Assembly: GCA_900893395.1 (NCBI GenBank)
Contig: CAAHFI010893560.1
Span: 1-33,187 of the forward strand
DNA: 33,187 bases
Direction: 5' to 3'
Source of the DNA: Euglena gracilis
Lineage: Eukaryota > Euglenozoa > Euglenophyceae > Euglenales > Euglenaceae
In this document: positions 1 to 12,805 of the stretch, piece by piece
Position numbering within the stretch: position 1 is the first letter of the stretch
Layout of the letters: every line of letters starts with the position of its first letter
Notes under the pieces: generated by a model
Told to the model about the DNA's origin: nothing
Database searches by the model: none
The model's input: only the letters and a program-made list of their open reading frames with translations
Translations under genes and position numbers: made by a program

Positions 1-1539
1 TTTGTGATCGTTTGTGACCGTTGTTGACCGTTTGTGACCGTTTTGCACCGTTTGTGACGTTTGTGACCGTTTGTGACCGTTTGTGACCGTTGTGACCGTT
101 TGTGACGTTTGTGACCGTTTGTGACCGTTTGTGACCGTTTGTGACCGTTGTGACCGTTTGTGACCGTTTGTGACCGTTTGTGACCGTTTGTGACCGTTTG
201 TGACCGTTTGTGACCCGTTTGTGACCGTTTGTGACCGTTTGTGACCGTTTTGTGACCGTTTGTGACCGTTTGTGACCGTTTGACCGTTTGTGACCGTTTG
301 TGACCGTTTGTGACGTTTGCGGCCGTTTGTGACCGTTTGTGACGCGTGACCGTTTGTGACTGTTTGTGACCGTTTGTGACCGTTTGTGACCGTTTGTGAC
401 CGTTTGTGACGTTTGTGACGTTGTGACCGTTTGTGACCGTTTGTGACCGTTTGTGACGTTTGTGACCGTTTTGACCGTTTGTGACCGTTTGTGACCTTTG
501 TGACCGTTTGTGACCGTTTGTGACCGTTTGTGACCGTTTGTGACCGTTTTGTGACCGTTTGTGACCGTTTGTGAGTTGTCACCGTTTTGTGACCGTTTGT
601 GACTGTTTGTGACCGTTTGTGACGTTTGTGACCGTTTTGTGACCGTTTGTGACCGTTTGTGACCGTTTGTGAACCGTTTGTGACCGTTTGTGACCGTTTG
701 TGACCGTTTGTGACCGTTTGTGACCGTTTGTGACCGTTTGTGACCGTTTGTGACCGTTTGTGACCGTTTGTGACCGTTTGTGACCGTTTGTGACCGTTTG
801 TGACCGTTGTGACCGTTTGTGACCGTTTGTGACCGTTTGTGACCGTTTTGTGACCGTTTGTGACCGTTTGTGACCGTTTGTGACCGTTGTGACCGTTTGT
901 GACGTTTGTGACCGTTTGTGACCGTTTGTGACCGTTTGTGACCGTTTGTGACCGTTTGTGACCGTTTGTGACCGTTTGTGACCGTTTGTGACCGTTTGTG
1001 ACCGTTTGTGACCGTTTGTGACCGTTTGTGACCGTTTGTGACCGTTTGTGACCGTTTGTGACCGTTTGTGACCGTTTGTGACCGTTTGTGACCGTTTGTG
1101 ACCGTTTGTGACCGTTTTGTGACCGTTTGTGACCGTTTGTGACCGTTGTGACCGTTTGTGACCGTTTGTGACCGTTTGTGACCGTTTGTGACCGTTTGTG
1201 ACCGTTTGTGACCGTTTGTGACCGTTTGTGACCGTTTGTGACCGTTTGTGACCGTTGTGACCGTTTGTGACCGTTTGTGACCGTTTGTGACTTTGTGAAC
1301 CGTTTGTGACCGTTTGTGACCGTTTGTGACCGTTTGTGACCGTTTGTGACCGTTTGTGACCGTTTGTGACCGTTTGTGACCGTTTGTGACCGTTTGTGAC
1401 TTTGTGACCGTTTGTGACCGTTTGTGACCGTTTTGTGACCGTTTGTGACCGTTTGTGACCGTTTGTGACCGTTTGTGACCGTTTGTGACGTTTGTGACCG
1501 TTTGTGACCGTTTGTGACCGTTTGTGACCGTTGTGACCG
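1..1539. repeat. Left variant-rich zone of the array
   Basis: Exact units alternate with altered ones. Common changes are TTTT or TT for TTT, GACG for GACCG (one C lost) and TTTGACCG (GT lost). Rarer forms include TTTTGCACCG near 41-50, an extra C near 213, TTTGCGGCCG near 317-326, a scrambled GACGCGTGAC at 341-350 and GAACCG near 671 and 1298. The first 600 bases are the most disordered. By 905-1114 there is a run of 21 exact units, so order rises toward the homogeneous arm. The last altered unit is the 9-base TTGTGACCG at 1531-1539. No gene or other element is visible in this stretch. Confidence 0.95.
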
Positions 1540-4500
1540 TTTGTGACCGTTTGTGACCGTTTGTGACCGTTTGTGACCGTTTGTGACCGTTTGTGACCGT
1601 TTGTGACCGTTTGTGACCGTTTGTGACCGTTTGTGACCGTTTGTGACCGTTTGTGACCGTTTGTGACCGTTTGTGACCGTTTGTGACCGTTTGTGACCGT
1701 TTGTGACCGTTTGTGACCGTTTGTGACCGTTTGTGACCGTTTGTGACCGTTTGTGACCGTTTGTGACCGTTTGTGACCGTTTGTGACCGTTTGTGACCGT
1801 TTGTGACCGTTTGTGACCGTTTGTGACCGTTTGTGACCGTTTGTGACCGTTTGTGACCGTTTGTGACCGTTTGTGACCGTTTGTGACCGTTTGTGACCGT
1901 TTGTGACCGTTTGTGACCGTTTGTGACCGTTTGTGACCGTTTGTGACCGTTTGTGACCGTTTGTGACCGTTTGTGACCGTTTGTGACCGTTTGTGACCGT
2001 TTGTGACCGTTTGTGACCGTTTGTGACCGTTTGTGACCGTTTGTGACCGTTTGTGACCGTTTGTGACCGTTTGTGACCGTTTGTGACCGTTTGTGACCGT
2101 TTGTGACCGTTTGTGACCGTTTGTGACCGTTTGTGACCGTTTGTGACCGTTTGTGACCGTTTGTGACCGTTTGTGACCGTTTGTGACCGTTTGTGACCGT
2201 TTGTGACCGTTTGTGACCGTTTGTGACCGTTTGTGACCGTTTGTGACCGTTTGTGACCGTTTGTGACCGTTTGTGACCGTTTGTGACCGTTTGTGACCGT
2301 TTGTGACCGTTTGTGACCGTTTGTGACCGTTTGTGACCGTTTGTGACCGTTTGTGACCGTTTGTGACCGTTTGTGACCGTTTGTGACCGTTTGTGACCGT
2401 TTGTGACCGTTTGTGACCGTTTGTGACCGTTTGTGACCGTTTGTGACCGTTTGTGACCGTTTGTGACCGTTTGTGACCGTTTGTGACCGTTTGTGACCGT
2501 TTGTGACCGTTTGTGACCGTTTGTGACCGTTTGTGACCGTTTGTGACCGTTTGTGACCGTTTGTGACCGTTTGTGACCGTTTGTGACCGTTTGTGACCGT
2601 TTGTGACCGTTTGTGACCGTTTGTGACCGTTTGTGACCGTTTGTGACCGTTTGTGACCGTTTGTGACCGTTTGTGACCGTTTGTGACCGTTTGTGACCGT
2701 TTGTGACCGTTTGTGACCGTTTGTGACCGTTTGTGACCGTTTGTGACCGTTTGTGACCGTTTGTGACCGTTTGTGACCGTTTGTGACCGTTTGTGACCGT
2801 TTGTGACCGTTTGTGACCGTTTGTGACCGTTTGTGACCGTTTGTGACCGTTTGTGACCGTTTGTGACCGTTTGTGACCGTTTGTGACCGTTTGTGACCGT
2901 TTGTGACCGTTTGTGACCGTTTGTGACCGTTTGTGACCGTTTGTGACCGTTTGTGACCGTTTGTGACCGTTTGTGACCGTTTGTGACCGTTTGTGACCGT
3001 TTGTGACCGTTTGTGACCGTTTGTGACCGTTTGTGACCGTTTGTGACCGTTTGTGACCGTTTGTGACCGTTTGTGACCGTTTGTGACCGTTTGTGACCGT
3101 TTGTGACCGTTTGTGACCGTTTGTGACCGTTTGTGACCGTTTGTGACCGTTTGTGACCGTTTGTGACCGTTTGTGACCGTTTGTGACCGTTTGTGACCGT
3201 TTGTGACCGTTTGTGACCGTTTGTGACCGTTTGTGACCGTTTGTGACCGTTTGTGACCGTTTGTGACCGTTTGTGACCGTTTGTGACCGTTTGTGACCGT
3301 TTGTGACCGTTTGTGACCGTTTGTGACCGTTTGTGACCGTTTGTGACCGTTTGTGACCGTTTGTGACCGTTTGTGACCGTTTGTGACCGTTTGTGACCGT
3401 TTGTGACCGTTTGTGACCGTTTGTGACCGTTTGTGACCGTTTGTGACCGTTTGTGACCGTTTGTGACCGTTTGTGACCGTTTGTGACCGTTTGTGACCGT
3501 TTGTGACCGTTTGTGACCGTTTGTGACCGTTTGTGACCGTTTGTGACCGTTTGTGACCGTTTGTGACCGTTTGTGACCGTTTGTGACCGTTTGTGACCGT
3601 TTGTGACCGTTTGTGACCGTTTGTGACCGTTTGTGACCGTTTGTGACCGTTTGTGACCGTTTGTGACCGTTTGTGACCGTTTGTGACCGTTTGTGACCGT
3701 TTGTGACCGTTTGTGACCGTTTGTGACCGTTTGTGACCGTTTGTGACCGTTTGTGACCGTTTGTGACCGTTTGTGACCGTTTGTGACCGTTTGTGACCGT
3801 TTGTGACCGTTTGTGACCGTTTGTGACCGTTTGTGACCGTTTGTGACCGTTTGTGACCGTTTGTGACCGTTTGTGACCGTTTGTGACCGTTTGTGACCGT
3901 TTGTGACCGTTTGTGACCGTTTGTGACCGTTTGTGACCGTTTGTGACCGTTTGTGACCGTTTGTGACCGTTTGTGACCGTTTGTGACCGTTTGTGACCGT
4001 TTGTGACCGTTTGTGACCGTTTGTGACCGTTTGTGACCGTTTGTGACCGTTTGTGACCGTTTGTGACCGTTTGTGACCGTTTGTGACCGTTTGTGACCGT
4101 TTGTGACCGTTTGTGACCGTTTGTGACCGTTTGTGACCGTTTGTGACCGTTTGTGACCGTTTGTGACCGTTTGTGACCGTTTGTGACCGTTTGTGACCGT
4201 TTGTGACCGTTTGTGACCGTTTGTGACCGTTTGTGACCGTTTGTGACCGTTTGTGACCGTTTGTGACCGTTTGTGACCGTTTGTGACCGTTTGTGACCGT
4301 TTGTGACCGTTTGTGACCGTTTGTGACCGTTTGTGACCGTTTGTGACCGTTTGTGACCGTTTGTGACCGTTTGTGACCGTTTGTGACCGTTTGTGACCGT
4401 TTGTGACCGTTTGTGACCGTTTGTGACCGTTTGTGACCGTTTGTGACCGTTTGTGACCGTTTGTGACCGTTTGTGACCGTTTGTGACCGTTTGTGACCGT

Positions 4501-7500
4501 TTGTGACCGTTTGTGACCGTTTGTGACCGTTTGTGACCGTTTGTGACCGTTTGTGACCGTTTGTGACCGTTTGTGACCGTTTGTGACCGTTTGTGACCGT
4601 TTGTGACCGTTTGTGACCGTTTGTGACCGTTTGTGACCGTTTGTGACCGTTTGTGACCGTTTGTGACCGTTTGTGACCGTTTGTGACCGTTTGTGACCGT
4701 TTGTGACCGTTTGTGACCGTTTGTGACCGTTTGTGACCGTTTGTGACCGTTTGTGACCGTTTGTGACCGTTTGTGACCGTTTGTGACCGTTTGTGACCGT
4801 TTGTGACCGTTTGTGACCGTTTGTGACCGTTTGTGACCGTTTGTGACCGTTTGTGACCGTTTGTGACCGTTTGTGACCGTTTGTGACCGTTTGTGACCGT
4901 TTGTGACCGTTTGTGACCGTTTGTGACCGTTTGTGACCGTTTGTGACCGTTTGTGACCGTTTGTGACCGTTTGTGACCGTTTGTGACCGTTTGTGACCGT
5001 TTGTGACCGTTTGTGACCGTTTGTGACCGTTTGTGACCGTTTGTGACCGTTTGTGACCGTTTGTGACCGTTTGTGACCGTTTGTGACCGTTTGTGACCGT
5101 TTGTGACCGTTTGTGACCGTTTGTGACCGTTTGTGACCGTTTGTGACCGTTTGTGACCGTTTGTGACCGTTTGTGACCGTTTGTGACCGTTTGTGACCGT
5201 TTGTGACCGTTTGTGACCGTTTGTGACCGTTTGTGACCGTTTGTGACCGTTTGTGACCGTTTGTGACCGTTTGTGACCGTTTGTGACCGTTTGTGACCGT
5301 TTGTGACCGTTTGTGACCGTTTGTGACCGTTTGTGACCGTTTGTGACCGTTTGTGACCGTTTGTGACCGTTTGTGACCGTTTGTGACCGTTTGTGACCGT
5401 TTGTGACCGTTTGTGACCGTTTGTGACCGTTTGTGACCGTTTGTGACCGTTTGTGACCGTTTGTGACCGTTTGTGACCGTTTGTGACCGTTTGTGACCGT
5501 TTGTGACCGTTTGTGACCGTTTGTGACCGTTTGTGACCGTTTGTGACCGTTTGTGACCGTTTGTGACCGTTTGTGACCGTTTGTGACCGTTTGTGACCGT
5601 TTGTGACCGTTTGTGACCGTTTGTGACCGTTTGTGACCGTTTGTGACCGTTTGTGACCGTTTGTGACCGTTTGTGACCGTTTGTGACCGTTTGTGACCGT
5701 TTGTGACCGTTTGTGACCGTTTGTGACCGTTTGTGACCGTTTGTGACCGTTTGTGACCGTTTGTGACCGTTTGTGACCGTTTGTGACCGTTTGTGACCGT
5801 TTGTGACCGTTTGTGACCGTTTGTGACCGTTTGTGACCGTTTGTGACCGTTTGTGACCGTTTGTGACCGTTTGTGACCGTTTGTGACCGTTTGTGACCGT
5901 TTGTGACCGTTTGTGACCGTTTGTGACCGTTTGTGACCGTTTGTGACCGTTTGTGACCGTTTGTGACCGTTTGTGACCGTTTGTGACCGTTTGTGACCGT
6001 TTGTGACCGTTTGTGACCGTTTGTGACCGTTTGTGACCGTTTGTGACCGTTTGTGACCGTTTGTGACCGTTTGTGACCGTTTGTGACCGTTTGTGACCGT
6101 TTGTGACCGTTTGTGACCGTTTGTGACCGTTTGTGACCGTTTGTGACCGTTTGTGACCGTTTGTGACCGTTTGTGACCGTTTGTGACCGTTTGTGACCGT
6201 TTGTGACCGTTTGTGACCGTTTGTGACCGTTTGTGACCGTTTGTGACCGTTTGTGACCGTTTGTGACCGTTTGTGACCGTTTGTGACCGTTTGTGACCGT
6301 TTGTGACCGTTTGTGACCGTTTGTGACCGTTTGTGACCGTTTGTGACCGTTTGTGACCGTTTGTGACCGTTTGTGACCGTTTGTGACCGTTTGTGACCGT
6401 TTGTGACCGTTTGTGACCGTTTGTGACCGTTTGTGACCGTTTGTGACCGTTTGTGACCGTTTGTGACCGTTTGTGACCGTTTGTGACCGTTTGTGACCGT
6501 TTGTGACCGTTTGTGACCGTTTGTGACCGTTTGTGACCGTTTGTGACCGTTTGTGACCGTTTGTGACCGTTTGTGACCGTTTGTGACCGTTTGTGACCGT
6601 TTGTGACCGTTTGTGACCGTTTGTGACCGTTTGTGACCGTTTGTGACCGTTTGTGACCGTTTGTGACCGTTTGTGACCGTTTGTGACCGTTTGTGACCGT
6701 TTGTGACCGTTTGTGACCGTTTGTGACCGTTTGTGACCGTTTGTGACCGTTTGTGACCGTTTGTGACCGTTTGTGACCGTTTGTGACCGTTTGTGACCGT
6801 TTGTGACCGTTTGTGACCGTTTGTGACCGTTTGTGACCGTTTGTGACCGTTTGTGACCGTTTGTGACCGTTTGTGACCGTTTGTGACCGTTTGTGACCGT
6901 TTGTGACCGTTTGTGACCGTTTGTGACCGTTTGTGACCGTTTGTGACCGTTTGTGACCGTTTGTGACCGTTTGTGACCGTTTGTGACCGTTTGTGACCGT
7001 TTGTGACCGTTTGTGACCGTTTGTGACCGTTTGTGACCGTTTGTGACCGTTTGTGACCGTTTGTGACCGTTTGTGACCGTTTGTGACCGTTTGTGACCGT
7101 TTGTGACCGTTTGTGACCGTTTGTGACCGTTTGTGACCGTTTGTGACCGTTTGTGACCGTTTGTGACCGTTTGTGACCGTTTGTGACCGTTTGTGACCGT
7201 TTGTGACCGTTTGTGACCGTTTGTGACCGTTTGTGACCGTTTGTGACCGTTTGTGACCGTTTGTGACCGTTTGTGACCGTTTGTGACCGTTTGTGACCGT
7301 TTGTGACCGTTTGTGACCGTTTGTGACCGTTTGTGACCGTTTGTGACCGTTTGTGACCGTTTGTGACCGTTTGTGACCGTTTGTGACCGTTTGTGACCGT
7401 TTGTGACCGTTTGTGACCGTTTGTGACCGTTTGTGACCGTTTGTGACCGTTTGTGACCGTTTGTGACCGTTTGTGACCGTTTGTGACCGTTTGTGACCGT

Positions 7501-9369
7501 TTGTGACCGTTTGTGACCGTTTGTGACCGTTTGTGACCGTTTGTGACCGTTTGTGACCGTTTGTGACCGTTTGTGACCGTTTGTGACCGTTTGTGACCGT
7601 TTGTGACCGTTTGTGACCGTTTGTGACCGTTTGTGACCGTTTGTGACCGTTTGTGACCGTTTGTGACCGTTTGTGACCGTTTGTGACCGTTTGTGACCGT
7701 TTGTGACCGTTTGTGACCGTTTGTGACCGTTTGTGACCGTTTGTGACCGTTTGTGACCGTTTGTGACCGTTTGTGACCGTTTGTGACCGTTTGTGACCGT
7801 TTGTGACCGTTTGTGACCGTTTGTGACCGTTTGTGACCGTTTGTGACCGTTTGTGACCGTTTGTGACCGTTTGTGACCGTTTGTGACCGTTTGTGACCGT
7901 TTGTGACCGTTTGTGACCGTTTGTGACCGTTTGTGACCGTTTGTGACCGTTTGTGACCGTTTGTGACCGTTTGTGACCGTTTGTGACCGTTTGTGACCGT
8001 TTGTGACCGTTTGTGACCGTTTGTGACCGTTTGTGACCGTTTGTGACCGTTTGTGACCGTTTGTGACCGTTTGTGACCGTTTGTGACCGTTTGTGACCGT
8101 TTGTGACCGTTTGTGACCGTTTGTGACCGTTTGTGACCGTTTGTGACCGTTTGTGACCGTTTGTGACCGTTTGTGACCGTTTGTGACCGTTTGTGACCGT
8201 TTGTGACCGTTTGTGACCGTTTGTGACCGTTTGTGACCGTTTGTGACCGTTTGTGACCGTTTGTGACCGTTTGTGACCGTTTGTGACCGTTTGTGACCGT
8301 TTGTGACCGTTTGTGACCGTTTGTGACCGTTTGTGACCGTTTGTGACCGTTTGTGACCGTTTGTGACCGTTTGTGACCGTTTGTGACCGTTTGTGACCGT
8401 TTGTGACCGTTTGTGACCGTTTGTGACCGTTTGTGACCGTTTGTGACCGTTTGTGACCGTTTGTGACCGTTTGTGACCGTTTGTGACCGTTTGTGACCGT
8501 TTGTGACCGTTTGTGACCGTTTGTGACCGTTTGTGACCGTTTGTGACCGTTTGTGACCGTTTGTGACCGTTTGTGACCGTTTGTGACCGTTTGTGACCGT
8601 TTGTGACCGTTTGTGACCGTTTGTGACCGTTTGTGACCGTTTGTGACCGTTTGTGACCGTTTGTGACCGTTTGTGACCGTTTGTGACCGTTTGTGACCGT
8701 TTGTGACCGTTTGTGACCGTTTGTGACCGTTTGTGACCGTTTGTGACCGTTTGTGACCGTTTGTGACCGTTTGTGACCGTTTGTGACCGTTTGTGACCGT
8801 TTGTGACCGTTTGTGACCGTTTGTGACCGTTTGTGACCGTTTGTGACCGTTTGTGACCGTTTGTGACCGTTTGTGACCGTTTGTGACCGTTTGTGACCGT
8901 TTGTGACCGTTTGTGACCGTTTGTGACCGTTTGTGACCGTTTGTGACCGTTTGTGACCGTTTGTGACCGTTTGTGACCGTTTGTGACCGTTTGTGACCGT
9001 TTGTGACCGTTTGTGACCGTTTGTGACCGTTTGTGACCGTTTGTGACCGTTTGTGACCGTTTGTGACCGTTTGTGACCGTTTGTGACCGTTTGTGACCGT
9101 TTGTGACCGTTTGTGACCGTTTGTGACCGTTTGTGACCGTTTGTGACCGTTTGTGACCGTTTGTGACCGTTTGTGACCGTTTGTGACCGTTTGTGACCGT
9201 TTGTGACCGTTTGTGACCGTTTGTGACCGTTTGTGACCGTTTGTGACCGTTTGTGACCGTTTGTGACCGTTTGTGACCGTTTGTGACCGTTTGTGACCGT
9301 TTGTGACCGTTTGTGACCGTTTGTGACCGTTTGTGACCGTTTGTGACCGTTTGTGACCGTTTGTGACCG
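1540..9369. repeat. Homogeneous block, 783 exact decamers
   Basis: The repeat phase is constant from 1540 to 9369, giving 7,830 bases or 783 consecutive copies of TTTGTGACCG with no change that I could see. The block ends at a 9-base unit TTTGTGACG (9370-9378), which lacks one C. Such uniformity implies very recent amplification or efficient homogenisation by unequal exchange or gene conversion. Alternatively, it is a consensus extended by an assembler. The true copy number may differ from 783 because reads that lie wholly inside such a block cannot be placed uniquely. Confidence 0.93.
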
Positions 9370-9378
9370 TTTGTGACG

Positions 9379-10639
9379 TTTGTGACCGTTTGTGACCGTT
9401 TGTGACCGTTTGTGACCGTTTGTGACCGTTTGTGACCGTTTGTGACCGTTTGTGACCGTTTGTGACCGTTTGTGACCGTTTGTGACCGTTTGTGACCGTT
9501 TGTGACCGTTTGTGACCGTTTGTGACCGTTTGTGACCGTTTGTGACCGTTTGTGACCGTTTGTGACCGTTTGTGACCGTTTGTGACCGTTTGTGACCGTT
9601 TGTGACCGTTTGTGACCGTTTGTGACCGTTTGTGACCGTTTGTGACCGTTTGTGACCGTTTGTGACCGTTTGTGACCGTTTGTGACCGTTTGTGACCGTT
9701 TGTGACCGTTTGTGACCGTTTGTGACCGTTTGTGACCGTTTGTGACCGTTTGTGACCGTTTGTGACCGTTTGTGACCGTTTGTGACCGTTTGTGACCGTT
9801 TGTGACCGTTTGTGACCGTTTGTGACCGTTTGTGACCGTTTGTGACCGTTTGTGACCGTTTGTGACCGTTGTGACCGTTTGTGACCGTTTGTGACCGTTT
9901 GTGACCGTTTGTGACCGTTTGTGACCGTTTGTGACCGTTTGTGACCGTTTGTGACCGTTTGTGACCGTTTGTGACCGTTTGTGACCGTTTGTGACCGTTT
10001 GTGACCGTTTGTGACCGTTTGTGACCGTTTGTGACCGTTTGTGACCGTTTGTGACCGTTTGTGACCGTTTGTGACCGTTTGTGACCGTTTGTGACCGTTT
10101 GTGACCGTTTGTGACCGTTTGTGACCGTTTGTGACCGTTTGTGACCGTTTGTGACCGTTTGTGACCGTTTGTGACCGTTTGTGACCGTTTGTGACCGTTT
10201 GTGACCGTTTGTGACCGTTTGTGACCGTTTGTGACCGTTTGTGACCGTTTGTGACCGTTTGTGACCGTTTGTGACCGTTTTGTGACCGTTTGTGACCGTT
10301 TGTGACCGTTTGTGACCGTTTGTGACCGTTTGTGACCGTTTGTGACCGTTTGTGACCGTTTTGTGACCGTTTGTGACCGTTTGTGACCGTTTGTGACCGT
10401 TTGTGACCGTTTGTGACCGTTTGTGACCGTTTGTGACCGTTTGTGACCGTTTGTGACCGTTTGTGACCGTTTGTGACCGTTTGTGACCGTTTGTGACCGT
10501 TTGTGACCGTTTGTGACCGTTTGTGACCGTTTGTGACCGTTTGTGACCGTTTGTGACCGTTTGTGACCGTTTGTGACCGTTTGTGACCGTTTGTGACCGT
10601 TTGTGACCGTTTGTGACCGTTTGTGACCGTTTGTGACCG
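9379..10639. repeat. Homogeneous runs of 49, 40, 7 and 27 decamers
   Basis: This is the right part of the first homogeneous arm. Exact runs lie at 9379-9868 (49 units), 9878-10277 (40), 10289-10358 (7) and 10370-10639 (27). They are separated by single length variants: TTGTGACCG at 9869-9877 and TTTTGTGACCG at 10278-10288 and 10359-10369. All are one-base changes in the T run, which fits replication slippage or homopolymer miscalling. The shortening of runs toward the right leads into the transition zone. Confidence 0.92.
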
Positions 10640-12805
10640 TTGTGACCGTTTGTGACCGTTTGACCGTTTGTGACCGTTTGTGACCGTTTGTGACCGTTTG
10701 TGACCGTTTGTGACCGTTTGTGACCGTTTTTGACCGTTTGTGACCGTTTGTGACCGTTTGTGACCGTTTGTGACCGTTTGTGACCGTTTGTGACCGTTTG
10801 TGACCGTTTGTGACCGTTTGTGACCGTTTGTGACCGTTTGTGACCGTTTTGTGACCGTTTGTGACCGTTTGTGACCGTTTGTGACCGTTTGTGACCGTTT
10901 GTGACCGTTTGTGACCGTTTGTGACCGTTTTGTGACCGTTTGTGACCGTTTGTGACCGTTTGTGACCGTTTGTGACCGTTTGTGTGACCGTTTGTACCGT
11001 TTGTGACCGTTTGTGACCGTTTGTGACCGTTTGTGACCGTTTGTGACCGTTTGTGACCGTTTGTGACCGTTGTGACCGTTTTGTGACGTTTGTGACCGTT
11101 TGTGACCGTTTGTGACCGTTTGTGACCGTTTGTGACCGTTTGTGACCGTTTGTGACCGTTTGTGACCGTTTTGTGACCGTTTGTGACCGTTTGTGACCGT
11201 TTGTGACCGTTTGTGACCGTTTGTGACCGTTTGTGACCGTTTGTGACCGTTTGTGACCGTTTGTGACCGTTTGTGACCGTTTGTGACCGTTTGTGACCGT
11301 TTGTGACCGTTTGTGACCGTTTGTGACCGTTTGTGACCGTTTGTGACCGTTTGTGACCGTTTGTGACCGTTTGTGACCGTTTGTGACCGTTTGTGACGTT
11401 TGTGACCGTTTGTGACCGTTTGTGACCGTTTGTGACCGTTTGTGACCGTTTGTGACCGTTTGTGACCGTTTGTGACCGTTTGTGACCGTTTTGTGACCGT
11501 TTGTGACCGTTTGTGACCGTTTGTGACCGTTTTGTGACCGTTTGTGACCGTTTGTGACCGTTTGTGACCGTTTGTGGACCGTTTGTGACCGTTTGTGACC
11601 GTTTGTGACCGTTTGTGACCGTTTGTGACCGTTTGTGACCGTTTGTGACCGTTTGTGACCGTTTGTGACGTTTGTGACCGTTTGTGTGGTTTGTGACCGT
11701 TTGTGACCGTTTGTGACGTTTGTGACCGTTTGTGACGTTTGTGACCGTTTGTGACCGTTTTGACCGTTTGTGACCGTTTGTGACCGTTTGTGACCGTTTG
11801 TGACCGTTTGTGACCGTTTGTGACCGTTTGTGACCGTTTGTGAGCCGTTTGTGACGTTTGTGACCGTTTGTGACCGTTTTGTGACCGTTTGTGACGTTTG
11901 TGACCGTTTGTGACCGTTTGTGACCGTTGTGACCGTTTGTGACCGTTTGTGACCGTTTTGTGACCGTTTGTGACCGTTTGTGACCGTTTGTGACCGTTTG
12001 TGACCGTTTGTGACCGTTTGTGACCGTTTGTGACCGTTTGTGACCGTTTGTGACCGTTTGTGACCGTTTGTGACCGTTTGTGACCGTTTGTGACCGTTTG
12101 TGACCGTTTGTGCCGTTTGTGACCGTTTGTGACCGTTTGTGACCGTTTGTGAGCCGTTTGTGACCGTTTGTGACCGTTTGTGACCGTTTGTGACCGTTTG
12201 TGACCGTTTGTGACCGTTTGTGACCGTTGTGACCGTTTGTGACCGTTTGTGACCGTTTGTGACCGTTTGTGACCGTTTGTGACCGTTTGTGACCGTTTGT
12301 GACCGTTTGTGACCGTTTGTGACCGTTTGTGACCGTTTGTGACCGTTTGTGACCGTTTGTGACCGTTTTGTGACCGTTTGTGACCGTTTGTGACGTTTGT
12401 GACCGTTTGTGACCGTTTGTGACCGTTTGTGACCGTTTGTGACCGTTTGTGACCGTTTGTGACCGTTTGTGACCGTTTGTGACCGTTTGTGACCGTTTGT
12501 GACGTTTGTGACCGTTTGTGACCGTTTGTGACCGTTTGTGACCGTTTGTGACCGTTTGTGACCGTTTGGTGACCGTTTGTGACCGTTTGTGACCGTTTGT
12601 GACCGTTTGTGACCGTTTGTGACCGTTTTGACCGTTTGTGACCGTTTGTGACCGTTTGTGACCGTTTGTGACCGTTTGTGACCGTTTGTTGACCGTTTGT
12701 GACCGTTTGTGACCGTTTGTGACCGTTTGTGACCGTTTGTGACCGTTTGTGACCGTTTGTGACCGTTTGTGACCGTTTGTGACCGTTTGTGACCGTTTGT
12801 GACCG
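10640..12805. repeat. Transition zone with frequent one- and two-base indel units
   Basis: Exact runs of a few to about 20 units are broken by altered units. Examples are TTGTGACCG at 10640-10648, TTTGACCG at 10659-10666, TTTTTGACCG near 10727, a GT gain (TTTGTGTGACCG) near 10980 and several GACG units. The longest clean run I measured is 11180-11389 (21 units). A larger disturbance occurs around 11670-11720, where GACG, GTGTGG and GACG units lie close together. The density of altered units rises to the right. No gene or non-repeat sequence is present. Confidence 0.92.
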